Source: JBBRHQ01 sp963720735
GTDB lineage: Bacteria; Actinomycetota; Thermoleophilia; Solirubrobacterales; 70-9
Reading direction: 5' to 3'
Length of the DNA: 64,000 nucleotides
NCBI GenBank assembly: GCA_963720735.1
Contig: CAVRGL010000008.1
Coordinates: 260,940-324,939 of the forward strand
The translations under genes and the position numbers were made by a program. This document shows positions 17,329 through 25,795 of this stretch, in pieces. Each line of letters starts with the position of its first letter. Within the stretch, counting starts at the first letter, position 1. The notes beneath the pieces are model-generated. The model worked only from the letters and a program-made list of their open reading frames with translations, did not search any database and was not told the origin of the DNA.

Positions 17329-18918
17329 ATGGCGACTCCAATGACATCCGCCGCCCTGCGTGCCGCCCGCGGGCACAAGAAGGGGCACAAGCACAAGCAG
17401 AAGAAGGGCTGGCGCGACCAGCACTACAAGTGGGTCGATCACGGCGACGGCACCGTCACCCGCGTCGCCTACTGGGTCCACCACGCCCACAAGCCACCGA
17501 CGTCCCACGACCGCGGGCCCGGGCCACGGCCAGTTCCCAGGCCACAGAGACCGCGGGCCCCGGCGGCGCCCTCCCGGTTCAAGGTCTACAGCGGGCCCTT
17601 CGGCCGCCTCGAGGCGACCCGGCTGCTCAACCGCGCCGGGTTCGGGCCGAGGCCCGGTCAGGCAGAGGCCCTGGCGAAGAAGGGGATGAAGGCCGCGGTC
17701 CACTCCCTGACCCGCCCCAAGGGCCCGGCTGTGCTCAACGGGCCCGCACCCGTCGATGGCGACGGCAACCCGATCGCCCCCGCGGACGCATGGGGCCACG
17801 ACCACCTCTGGTGGCTCGACCGGATGATCCGCTCCGACCACCCCCTGGTCGAGCGGATGGCCCTGGTCTTCCATGACTGGTTCGCGACCTCTAACGAAGG
17901 CGTCTCCCGCCAGCAGCAGATGATCGACCAGTCGAACCTGTTCCGGCGCAAGTGCTTCGGCTCCTTCCTCGACCTGCTGAAGGCGGTGACGATCGACCCG
18001 GCGATGCTGCAGTGGCTGAACGGGATCGAGAACGACAAGTACGCCCCCAACGAGAACTACGGGCGCGAGATGATGGAGCTGTTCACCCTCGGCGCCGACC
18101 GCGGCGCCTACACCGAGGACGATGTCCGCGAGAACGCCCGGGCGCTGACCGGGTGGGACGCGGACTGGGACGACGACCTCGGGATGATCAACTTCCGCTT
18201 CGAGGCCGACCGCCACGACTCGGGCCGCAAGACGCTCTTCGGGCACAGCGGCAACTGGGACTGGAAGGACTCCTGCCGCCTCTGCGTCGAGAACTCAAAG
18301 CACGCCTCCTTCTTCGTCACCAAGCTGTGGAGCTACTTCGTCGCCACCCCGCCCTCAGCGGACACGTTGAAGGCGCTGATCGGCATCTACAAGAAGAGCG
18401 GCTACGGGATCCGGCCGGTGCTCGAGGCGACCCTCATGCACCCCGACTTCTACCGCGGGGCGCCGATGGTCAAGCCCCCGGTCGTCTACCTGGCGGGGAT
18501 GCTGCGCACGCTCGGCCGCGGCGTCGACACCGAGAGCTGGGTCTGGCTCTGCTCGCAGATGGGCCAGCAGCTCTTCTGGCCGCCCAACGTCGCCGGCTGG
18601 GACGACACCGGCTGGCTCGACACCTCGACCATGAAGGCGCGCTGGCTCGGGGTCACCTACGCGCTCGATGGCCACAACTTCGACGCCTGGAACGACGGCT
18701 ACGACGCCGAGGAGACGGTCGACGAGGCGCTGAACAGCGCTCTCGGCGCCTGGGCCTGGCCTGCGCTGCGGGCCGAGCAGCAGAGCGAGCTGGCCGGTTT
18801 CTCGAAGCGGGTCGAAGACCGGATCGTCGCCCCCTGGCAGCGACAGCCCTATCTCGCCATGCGCCAGAACGCGCTTCGCCAGCTGATCGCCGTCTCCCCC
18901 GACATGCAGCTGCAATGA
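17329..18918 (+). CDS. DUF1800 family protein
   Basis: A 529-residue protein with the DUF1800 core: LLNRAGFGPRPGQ, a WWLDRMIRSDHPLVERMALVFHDWF block, NENYGREMMELFTLG, ENARALTGW, KLWSYFV and WPPNVAGWDDTGWLDTSTM. DUF1800 genes are typically paired with DUF1501 genes, as here, and the pair is thought to act at or outside the membrane; biochemistry is lacking. The N-terminal 60 residues are unusually rich in His and Lys (GHKKGHKHKQKKGW, VHHAHK). The start is uncertain: ATG 17329 is used, GTG 17266 would add 21 residues. The stop overlaps the next start (ATGA). Confidence 0.88.
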   Translation: MATPMTSAALRAARGHKKGHKHKQKKGWRDQHYKWVDHGDGTVTRVAYWVHHAHKPPTSHDRGPGPRPVPRPQRPRAPAAPSRFKVYSGPFGRLEATRLLNRAGFGPRPGQAEALAKKGMKAAVHSLTRPKGPAVLNGPAPVDGDGNPIAPADAWGHDHLWWLDRMIRSDHPLVERMALVFHDWFATSNEGVSRQQQMIDQSNLFRRKCFGSFLDLLKAVTIDPAMLQWLNGIENDKYAPNENYGREMMELFTLGADRGAYTEDDVRENARALTGWDADWDDDLGMINFRFEADRHDSGRKTLFGHSGNWDWKDSCRLCVENSKHASFFVTKLWSYFVATPPSADTLKALIGIYKKSGYGIRPVLEATLMHPDFYRGAPMVKPPVVYLAGMLRTLGRGVDTESWVWLCSQMGQQLFWPPNVAGWDDTGWLDTSTMKARWLGVTYALDGHNFDAWNDGYDAEETVDEALNSALGAWAWPALRAEQQSELAGFSKRVEDRIVAPWQRQPYLAMRQNALRQLIAVSPDMQLQ

Positions 18919-20279
18919 ACCCTCGCCCGATCACCCACAAGTGCTGTCGCGACTTCACCCGCTCGCAGCTGATCCGCTCGGCCGCAGCCGAGGCGGGGCG
19001 CGGCCTGCCGGCGGTCGAGCCGGGGGTGCCGGTCCCGGCCGGCACCGGTCTGACCCGGCGCAGATTCCTCTCCCGCAGCGCCGGCCTCGCGCTCGCCGTC
19101 TATGGGGCTAGCAAGCTGCCGATCGGCGCCTTCGAGGAGGGCATCGCCGAGGCTGCCCAGAGCGACCGCATCCTCGTCTCCGTGTTCATGGAGGGCGGGG
19201 CCGACGCGCTCAGCCTGCTGGCCCCGGTCGGCGACAGCCGCTATGCGTCGCTGCGGCCGACCCTCGCCCTCTCCCCCGACGACGGCACCCCCTTCAGCGA
19301 AGATCCGTCACTGCACTGGCATCCCTCCGCCTCCGGCCTGGCGACGCTGCACTCCGAGGGCAAGGTCTCGGTCTTCCCGGCGATCGGCTACGACAGCCCC
19401 AACCAGTCCCACTTCACCTCCCGGCACTTCTACGAGATCGGCGAGGTCGAGGTCGGCTTCCGCACCGGCTGGATGGGCCGCTACCTCGACCTCCACGGCG
19501 AGGACGAGAACCCGCTCCAGGGCCTCTCGCTCGCCGGCGAGCTCTCCCCCGCCCTGGCGACGACATCGAAGCCGGTGGCGGCCGTTGACAGCGTCACCAA
19601 CTACGACCTCTGGGCCCGGGTCGACCCGCCGGTCACCGACGAGATGTTCCTCAGCTTCGCCCGCTTCGGCTCATTCGCCTCGGATTCCACGGCGATGAAG
19701 CAGGCGCGCCAGGCGACCGGCCGGACCGAGGTGCTGCGCGAGCAGCTGCAGCAGTTCAACAGCTTCACCAGCCCGGTCGCCTACCCAGACAGCTACTTCG
19801 CCCAGAATCTCTCCGGCCTGGCGGCGATGATCGCCGCGGGGCTGCCGCTCCACCTCGTGACGATCAGCGCCGAGGGCGGGTACGACACCCACTCCGACCA
19901 GGCGACGACTCTCGCCGACGACTTCCAGCAGACCGGCGACGCCCTGCTCGCCTTCCAGCGCGACCTCGAGGCCCGGGGGCTCGCCGACCGGGTCCTGGTC
20001 GAGGTCTGGAGCGAGTTCGGCCGCCGGCCCGAGGAGAACGGTTCCGGCACTGACCACGGCGCCGCGGGCGCCGCCTTGGTGATCGGCTCGGCGGCGAAGG
20101 GAGAGATGGTCGGCGAGTTTCCCGGCCTCTCCAGCCTCGATGAGAACGACAACCTCCTGCACACCAGCGACTTCCGCGCCATGTACTGCTCGCTGCTCGA
20201 GCAGTGGCTGGGGCAGGACGCGGCGGCGATCATCCCCGGGGCGTCGAGCTTCTCGCGGCCCGCGCTGGTGAAGGCGTGA
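18915..20279 (+). CDS. DUF1501 family protein with Tat-type signal
   Basis: A 454-residue member of the DUF1501 (sulfatase/alkaline-phosphatase-like fold) family. A twin-arginine leader, TRRRFLSRSAGLALAVYGA, begins near residue 50 after an unusual 49-residue hydrophilic lead. Core segments are FMEGGADALSLL, FPAIGYDSPNQSHFTSRHFYE, GGYDTHSDQ, VWSEFGRRPEENGSGTDHG and AAGAALVIG, which contain the family's presumed metal-binding Asp and His residues. It starts at ATG 18915, overlapping the DUF1800 stop by 4 bp. Tat export implies a folded, perhaps metal-loaded protein outside the membrane. The substrate is unknown. Confidence 0.9.
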   Translation: MNPRPITHKCCRDFTRSQLIRSAAAEAGRGLPAVEPGVPVPAGTGLTRRRFLSRSAGLALAVYGASKLPIGAFEEGIAEAAQSDRILVSVFMEGGADALSLLAPVGDSRYASLRPTLALSPDDGTPFSEDPSLHWHPSASGLATLHSEGKVSVFPAIGYDSPNQSHFTSRHFYEIGEVEVGFRTGWMGRYLDLHGEDENPLQGLSLAGELSPALATTSKPVAAVDSVTNYDLWARVDPPVTDEMFLSFARFGSFASDSTAMKQARQATGRTEVLREQLQQFNSFTSPVAYPDSYFAQNLSGLAAMIAAGLPLHLVTISAEGGYDTHSDQATTLADDFQQTGDALLAFQRDLEARGLADRVLVEVWSEFGRRPEENGSGTDHGAAGAALVIGSAAKGEMVGEFPGLSSLDENDNLLHTSDFRAMYCSLLEQWLGQDAAAIIPGASSFSRPALVKA

Positions 20280-20803
20280 GCCGGCGAGCCGCGCTGCTCG
20301 GTCTCGGCCCGCTCGTCATCGTCGTCGCGATTCTGGTTGCGCCGGTCGGCCCGGCGGCGGCCGGCGGCGGTGCATCGGCCGGGGCCTCCGGCTGCGCCTG
20401 GCACAAGCACACGAAGCGGGTGGTGCGGCACGTCCGCCGCCACGGCAAGCGTCACCGGATCGTCCGCACCAGGCACTGGTGGACCTGCGATCCGGTGTCA
20501 TCCCCCGGACCCGCCCGTCTCGGTGTCAAGGCATACGAGTACGCCTACACGATGTCGCGAAACACCGTCGCCCCCGGGGAGATCATCGTCGAGCTCGACA
20601 ACCAGGGGGAGGATCCCCACAACCTCAACATCGCCCCAGTCGGCTCGAGCGGTCCCCCGCTGGTGCACTTCGACGACACGCCCTCCTTGCAGCGGACGCA
20701 GAAGACCTTCAGCCTGGCTCCCGGGACCTACGACCTCTGGTGTGACCTGCCCGAGCACGAAGCCCTGGGCATGCACGCGACGCTGACGGTCAGCTCCCCC
20801 TAG
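20276..20803 (+). CDS. Secreted plastocyanin-like cupredoxin
   Basis: A 175-residue protein with an N-terminal signal segment (residues about 5-27, ending GPAAAGG), a basic/His-rich stretch (WHKHTKR, RHVRRHGKRHR), then a cupredoxin domain from about residue 80. Type 1 copper ligands are visible: His in DPHNLN, and the Cys-His-Met loop WCDLPEHEALGMHATL. GTG 20276 overlaps the DUF1501 stop (GTGA), so the three genes form one coupled operon. A role as extracytoplasmic electron carrier for the DUF1800/DUF1501 pair is inferred from context only. The stop shares CTAG with the convergent ndh stop. Confidence 0.88.
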   Translation: MSRRAALLGLGPLVIVVAILVAPVGPAAAGGGASAGASGCAWHKHTKRVVRHVRRHGKRHRIVRTRHWWTCDPVSSPGPARLGVKAYEYAYTMSRNTVAPGEIIVELDNQGEDPHNLNIAPVGSSGPPLVHFDDTPSLQRTQKTFSLAPGTYDLWCDLPEHEALGMHATLTVSSP

Positions 20804-22134
20804 GGTCGCTGCTCGGAGCCGGCCACAGGCCGGTGGCTGCCGCCGTGCTCGTAGATCCCCGGCTCCAGCGGCTCCGGGTGGCCGATCGAGCCGACTTCCG
20901 AGATGTCGCGGCTGAACGGAAGGCTCGCGGTCCAGTCGAGGACTGCGCGGACCTTGCGGGCCGTCCCCGGGATCTGGCTCATGTGGTAGGTGCGGGCCAG
21001 CCACCAGGCCGGAAAACCGCGGAAGGTGCGGCTGCCGATCCGGCCCACAGCCTTGTAGCGGCCGAGATTGACGAAGGACGCCTTGGTCCGGTGCCGGTAG
21101 GGACGGGCAGAGCCGACGCCGAGCGCCGCGGCGATGTTGCGGGCCGCCACCGGGCCCTCGCGGACCGCGTGCTGGGCGGTCGGGGGGCAGAGCCCGCCGC
21201 CCGCCTGCGGGGCGGCGGCGCAGTCGCCGACCGCCCAGACGGAGTCCATCCCTTCGACCCTGAGATGCTCGTCGACCGGGACGCGGCCGCGATCATCGAG
21301 CGGGACGTCGAGATGGCGCAGGCTCGGGTTGGGCGCCACCCCGGCCGTCCAGACCACGGTCCGGGTGCGCAGCGTCTCGCCGGTCGACAGCGTCGCGCTG
21401 CCGGCCTCGACCTGCTCCAGGGTGGTGCCCAGGCGGATGTCGATGCCGCGGCCACGCAGCTCGCCCAGCGCATAGGAGGCCAGGGCCAGGTCGATCTCAG
21501 GCAGGACCCGGTCAGTCGCCTCGACCAGCACCCAGCGCATGCCCCGCAGCCGCGCCCGTGGGTAGGCCTCGATCGCGTCGGCGGCGAAGTCCTGGAGCTC
21601 CGCCAGGGCCTCGAGGCCGGCATAGCCACCGCCGACGAAGACGTAGGTCAGCAGCTCCTCCTGCCGCCCGGGGTCCTCGCTGGAGTTGGCGGACTCGAGC
21701 GTCTCGACGACGTGGTTGCGAAGCCAGATCGCGTCGGCGAGGCTCTTGAAGCCGACCGCGTGATCGGTCAGTCCCGGGACCGGCAGGACCCGGGACACCG
21801 AGCCCAGCGCCAGCAGCAGCTGGTCGTATGGCAGCTCCTCGGTCTCGCCGTCGTGGCCGCAGAGCTGCACCGTCTTGCCGACCGGGTCGTGGGCGTCGAT
21901 CGCCCCGAGCCGCAGATAGGTCCGCTGGAGGATCTCCCGCAGCGGGGTGACCACGTGGCGCGGCTCCAGGGTGCCCGCAGCCGCCTCCGGCAGGAACGGC
22001 GTGTAGAGCATGAAGTTGACGTCGTTGACCAGGACCAGACGGGCCGACTGGCTGGGCATCAGCCGCTCCAGCTCGCGGGCGGCGCTGGCCCCGGCGAACC
22101 CTCCTCCGGCGATCACCACGTTCCAGGCCATCAC
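20800..22134 (-). CDS. ndh: Type II NADH dehydrogenase (NDH-2 family)
   Basis: A 444-residue flavoprotein of the pyridine nucleotide-disulfide family. It has the FAD-binding GGGFAGASAAREL at residues 8-20, an NAD-binding FVGGGYAGLEALAEL in the middle, and the WAVGDCAAAP motif with a following Gln-rich quinone-side region (PPTAQHAVREG). A C-terminal amphipathic segment (FRGFPAWWLARTYHM) is consistent with membrane attachment. It would pass electrons from NADH to menaquinone without pumping protons. Its ATG overlaps the gatB stop, so it is co-transcribed with gatCAB, an unusual partner. Confidence 0.88.
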   Translation of the reverse strand: MMAWNVVIAGGGFAGASAARELERLMPSQSARLVLVNDVNFMLYTPFLPEAAAGTLEPRHVVTPLREILQRTYLRLGAIDAHDPVGKTVQLCGHDGETEELPYDQLLLALGSVSRVLPVPGLTDHAVGFKSLADAIWLRNHVVETLESANSSEDPGRQEELLTYVFVGGGYAGLEALAELQDFAADAIEAYPRARLRGMRWVLVEATDRVLPEIDLALASYALGELRGRGIDIRLGTTLEQVEAGSATLSTGETLRTRTVVWTAGVAPNPSLRHLDVPLDDRGRVPVDEHLRVEGMDSVWAVGDCAAAPQAGGGLCPPTAQHAVREGPVAARNIAAALGVGSARPYRHRTKASFVNLGRYKAVGRIGSRTFRGFPAWWLARTYHMSQIPGTARKVRAVLDWTASLPFSRDISEVGSIGHPEPLEPGIYEHGGSHRPVAGSEQRP

Positions 22135-23576
22135 CCGACCCCCAGCTTCTCGCGGATCAGCCTGGTGACGGCGCCGCCGTCGGCCCGTCCCTTGGTCTCG
22201 CGCATCACCGCACCGACGATCGCTCCCACCGCCTTCTGGTTGCCGGAGCGGACCTGCTCAGCCGCGTCGGGATCTGCCTCGATCGCCCCCTCGACGACGC
22301 GCTCGAGCTCGGCGTCATCGGAGATCTGCGCGAGGCCCTCGCGCTCGACGACCTCGGCCGGGCTCCCTCCCTCGGAGGCCAGTATCGCCAGCACCGCCTT
22401 GCCGCCGCCGCGGGAGACCCGCTGCGAGTCGACCAGGCCGATCAGCTCGGCCAGCGCCTCCGCCGTCACCTTCGAGCCGGCCGGGCCGTCACCGGTGCCA
22501 CCCTCGCGCAGCGCCGCGGCGAGCTCCCCGGTCACCCAGTTGGCCACCACCCTCGGCTCGGCCTCGCCGGCCGCCAGCGTCCGCTCGAAGTAGGACGCAG
22601 TGTCCGGGTCGGCGGCGAGCAAGGTGGCGATGTCGCTCGCCAGCCCCAGCTCCTCCTCGTAGCGGGCGATCCTCTCCGCCGGCAGCTCGGGCAGCGCCGC
22701 ACGGGCGCTCTCCAGCATCTCCGCCGTCGGCGCCAGCGGCACGAGGTCGGGCTCCGGCAGGTAGCGGTAGTCGTGCTCCTCCTCCTTGGACCGAAGCGAG
22801 GTGAGGCTGCCGCTGGAGGGGTCGTAGTGGAGTGTTTCCTGGACCACCTGCTCCCCTCCGGCGATCAGCTCCCGCTGGCGCGCCAGCTCGGCCTCCACCC
22901 CACGCTCGAGGAAGCGGAAGCTGTTCATGTTCTTGAGTTCCGTCTTCACCCCCAGCTCTTCGCTTCCGGCGGGGCGAACCGAGACGTTGGCGTCACAGCG
23001 CAGGCTGCCCTCCTCCATGTTGACGTCGGAGACGCCGAGCTGGCGGATCGTCGTCCGCAGCAGCTGGGCCCATTCGCGCACCTGCGCGGCGCTGCGCAGG
23101 TCGGGCTCGCTGACGATCTCCACCAGCGGCGTCCCCGCACGGTTGAAGTCGACCAGCGAGGCCCCCGAGCCGTGTATCCGCCCCGACTCGCCGACGTGGA
23201 TCATCTTCGCCGCATCCTCCTCGAGGTGGACGCGGTGGATGCGGACGTCGCCGAGCCGCCCGCCCGTGGCGAGCGGCGAGTCGTACTGGCTGATCTGGTA
23301 GGCCTTCGGGTTGTCGGGGTAGAAGTAGTTCTTGCGGTGGAAGATCGATCGCGGAGCGACCTCGCACTCGAGCGCCGCCGCGATCTGCAGCGCATACTCG
23401 ATCGCCCTGCGGTTAGGGACCGGCAGCACCCCGGGATGCGCGAGGCAGACCGGGCAGGTGTGGACGTTCGGCTCCTCACCGAAGGAGAGCTCGCAGCCGC
23501 AGAACATCTTCGTCCGCGTCGCCAGCTGCACGTGTATCTCGAGGCCGATCACCGCCTCCAGCTGCACGTCGCTCAC
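22131..23576 (-). CDS. gatB: Asp/Glu-tRNA amidotransferase subunit B
   Basis: The 481-residue kinase/tRNA-binding subunit of GatCAB, which amidates misacylated Glu-tRNA(Gln) and Asp-tRNA(Asn). It contains the N-terminal GLEIHVQL, the Cys pair region MFCGCELSFGEEPNVHTCPVCLAHPG (zinc site), RKNYFYPDNPKAYQISQYD, and a C-terminal YqeY-like tail domain ending in KGRADGGAVTRLIREKLG. It starts at 23576, overlapping the gatA stop by 4 bp. Confidence 0.97.
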   Translation of the reverse strand: MSDVQLEAVIGLEIHVQLATRTKMFCGCELSFGEEPNVHTCPVCLAHPGVLPVPNRRAIEYALQIAAALECEVAPRSIFHRKNYFYPDNPKAYQISQYDSPLATGGRLGDVRIHRVHLEEDAAKMIHVGESGRIHGSGASLVDFNRAGTPLVEIVSEPDLRSAAQVREWAQLLRTTIRQLGVSDVNMEEGSLRCDANVSVRPAGSEELGVKTELKNMNSFRFLERGVEAELARQRELIAGGEQVVQETLHYDPSSGSLTSLRSKEEEHDYRYLPEPDLVPLAPTAEMLESARAALPELPAERIARYEEELGLASDIATLLAADPDTASYFERTLAAGEAEPRVVANWVTGELAAALREGGTGDGPAGSKVTAEALAELIGLVDSQRVSRGGGKAVLAILASEGGSPAEVVEREGLAQISDDAELERVVEGAIEADPDAAEQVRSGNQKAVGAIVGAVMRETKGRADGGAVTRLIREKLGVG

Positions 23577-25009
23577 CGGACACCCTCCGGTCTCGCATCG
23601 AAGCCGATCGCCTGCTCCAGCGCGTAGGCGGCATCGAGCAGCCCTGCCTCGGCGAAGGCCGGCCCGGCGAGCTGGAAGCCGACCGGCAGCTGCGGGCCGC
23701 CCCCGTCGGGCTCGGCGAGCCCGGCGGGAATCGAGACCGCCGGGATCCCGGCAAGCGGCATCGGCACGGTGAAGAAGTCGTTCAGGTACATCGCGAGCGG
23801 GTCGTCGGTCTTCGCCCCCAGCTCGAAGGCCACCGACGGCGAGGTCGGTGTGACGACGAAGTCGACCGACTCAAACGCGTTCGCGTAGTCCTCGGCGATC
23901 TTCGTGCGGACCCGCTGCGCCCGCCCGTAGTAGGCCTCGTAGTAGCCAGAGGAGAGTGCGTAGGTGCCGAGCATAATCCGCCGCTTGACCTCGTCGCCGA
24001 AGCCCTCCGCCCGGGTCCTCTCGTACATCTCCAGCAGGTCATCGCCCTCGGCCCGGAGCCCGTAGCGGACGCCGTCGTAGCGGGCAAGGTTGGTCGATGC
24101 CTCTGCGGGAGCCAGCACGTAGTAGGCGGAGATGCCGTGCTCGGCGTGCGGGAGGGGGACCTCGCCGAGCTCGCCGCCGAGCCGCTCGATCACCTCCAGC
24201 GTCGCCTCGAAGGTGGCGCGGACCCCTGCCTCCATCCCGTCGCCGGCCAGCTCCACCGGGACCCCGAAGCGCAGCCCACGCAGGTCTTCGCGCTGCGGCG
24301 CCCCGACCCCGCCCGGGATCCCCACCGAGGTCGAGTCGCAGGGATCGCGGCCCTCCATCGCGGCGAGCAGCAGCGCCGCGTCGGTGACGTCCCGGGTCAG
24401 CGGCCCGCACTGGTCGAGGGAAGAGGCGAAGGCGATCATCCCGTAGCGGGAGATCGCCCCGTAGGTCGGCTTCAGGCCGACGATCCCGCAGAGCGAGGCG
24501 GGCTGGCGGATCGAGCCTCCGGTGTCGGTTCCGATCGCGCATGGCGCCAGGCCGCCGGCGACCGTCGCGGCCGAGCCGCCCGAGGAGCCGCCCGGGACCC
24601 GGGCGCGGTCCCACGGGTTGAGCACCGGCCCGTAGCCGGAGTTCTCGTTCGAGGAGCCCATCGCGAACTCGTCCATGTTGGTCTTGCCGAGCAGGCTTGC
24701 CCCCGCCTCGCCCAGATGGCGGACCGCGGTCGAGGTGTAGGGCGGCTCGTAGCCCTCGAGGATGCGCGAGCCCGCGGTCGTCGGCACCCCCTTGGTGCAG
24801 AAGATGTCCTTGACCGCGACCGGTATCCCGGCCAATGGGCCGCCGTCCTTCTCGGAATCCGGCTCTCCGTCGGCCGTCCACAGGTAGGCGTTCAGCTCGT
24901 CCCCTGCCGCCGCCTCCTGCCAGGCACGCCCGTACTCCTGCCGGCCGAGCTCGCCGGCGGCGATCCGCGAGGCCGCCTCGGCGACCGTCAGATCGAGAAT
25001 GTCGGCCAC
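23573..25009 (-). CDS. gatA: Asp/Glu-tRNA amidotransferase subunit A
   Basis: The 478-residue amidase-signature glutaminase subunit. The Ser-cisSer-Lys triad is visible: Lys in VAVKDIF, the GGSSGGSAA loop, and the nucleophile in GTDTGGSIRQPAS. The rest follows GatA closely (GLKPTYGAISRYGMIAFASSLDQ in pieces, SSGYYEAYYGRAQRVR). It lies immediately after gatC (stop and start adjacent), completing the gatC-gatA-gatB order. Ammonia is delivered to GatB. Confidence 0.97.
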   Translation of the reverse strand: MADILDLTVAEAASRIAAGELGRQEYGRAWQEAAAGDELNAYLWTADGEPDSEKDGGPLAGIPVAVKDIFCTKGVPTTAGSRILEGYEPPYTSTAVRHLGEAGASLLGKTNMDEFAMGSSNENSGYGPVLNPWDRARVPGGSSGGSAATVAGGLAPCAIGTDTGGSIRQPASLCGIVGLKPTYGAISRYGMIAFASSLDQCGPLTRDVTDAALLLAAMEGRDPCDSTSVGIPGGVGAPQREDLRGLRFGVPVELAGDGMEAGVRATFEATLEVIERLGGELGEVPLPHAEHGISAYYVLAPAEASTNLARYDGVRYGLRAEGDDLLEMYERTRAEGFGDEVKRRIMLGTYALSSGYYEAYYGRAQRVRTKIAEDYANAFESVDFVVTPTSPSVAFELGAKTDDPLAMYLNDFFTVPMPLAGIPAVSIPAGLAEPDGGGPQLPVGFQLAGPAFAEAGLLDAAYALEQAIGFDARPEGVR

Positions 25010-25300
25010 CTAGGCCTCTGCCTGCAGGGAGGGAACCCGGAAGGCGCCCTCCTCGGGATCGGGCGCCGGCGCGAGGATCTGCTCGCGCGGCCAGCTGGGG
25101 CGCGGCTCGTCCTCGCGAAGCACGTTCTCGAGCGGCACCACGTGGGCGGTCGGCTCGACATCGTCGAGGTCGAGCTCGGCGATCCTGTCGACGTGATCGA
25201 GGACGTGCGAGAGCTCCCCGGCCATCCGCTCCAGCTCGGCCTCGGTCAGCGCCAGGCGCGAGAGCCGGGCGACGTGGAGCACCTGGTCGCGGTCGATCAC
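25010..25300 (-). CDS. gatC: Asp/Glu-tRNA amidotransferase subunit C
   Basis: A 96-residue GatC: VLHVARLSRLALTEAELERM at the N-terminus, HVLDHVDRIAELD, and a PTAHVVPLENVLREDE segment, then a Pro-rich tail. GTG 25300 is chosen because a perfect TAATAT box (25313-25308 on this strand) puts the transcript start 1 nt before it. Upstream in-frame sequence belongs to the promoter region. It is the first gene of gatC-gatA-gatB-ndh. Confidence 0.93.
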   Translation of the reverse strand: MIDRDQVLHVARLSRLALTEAELERMAGELSHVLDHVDRIAELDLDDVEPTAHVVPLENVLREDEPRPSWPREQILAPAPDPEEGAFRVPSLQAEA

Positions 25301-25307
25301 GCCGGGG

Positions 25308-25313
25308 ATATTA
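25308..25313 (-). promoter_or_regulatory. -10 box TAATAT for gatCAB-ndh, leaderless
   Basis: TAATAT on the minus strand is 7 nt from GTG 25300, predicting a 1-nt leader. A second box, TAGAGT at 25322-25327 on the plus strand, serves the divergent membrane protein with a 3-nt leader. Confidence 0.5.
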
Positions 25314-25336
25314 GGGGCGGATAGAGTCCCGCCGCG

Positions 25337-25780
25337 ATGCGTGGGGAGAAGGCAGAGAGGTTCGTCGTAGCCAACCTGAGGCTGCTCGCCGTCAGCTTCG
25401 CGGTCGTGGGGATCCTCTTCATCGCGGTCCCGAACGGGGTACTCGACGTGATCTCCGACCTCGGCGATCAGATCGGCAGCTTCACCCGCGCTCCCCACAC
25501 GACCGAGAAGTTCTGGCTCGGCCTCGGCTTCGCCTACATGGTGGTGATCGCCGGGATATGTGCGGTTGCCCAGGCCGACGTGGTCCGCTACCGGCCGCTG
25601 CTGCTGGTGCTCGCGGCGGGCAAGACCGCCTCTTCGCTGACCACCGGCGCCTTCTACCTCTTCGACTCTCACGTCTTCATCTACCTGCTCAACTTCCTGG
25701 TCGACGGCTTCCTGGCGATCCTCGCCCTCTGGCTGTGGTCGCTGATCGGCCGGGTCGGGCGCCCCGCAGCTCCCGGCTGA
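25337..25780 (+). CDS. Four-helix membrane protein, unknown
   Basis: A 147-residue protein with four hydrophobic spans (about residues 15-35, 58-78, 86-108 and 115-140) and short loops. The Phe/Trp-rich helices include FWLGLGFAYMVVIAG and ASSLTTGAFYLF. I recognise no catalytic motif. It is divergent from gatC with a leaderless-type promoter, and its stop is in frame with the GMC oxidoreductase that follows, so the two are probably co-transcribed. Confidence 0.75.
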   Translation: MRGEKAERFVVANLRLLAVSFAVVGILFIAVPNGVLDVISDLGDQIGSFTRAPHTTEKFWLGLGFAYMVVIAGICAVAQADVVRYRPLLLVLAAGKTASSLTTGAFYLFDSHVFIYLLNFLVDGFLAILALWLWSLIGRVGRPAAPG

Positions 25781-25795
25781 AGGCGCCCGCCGGGG

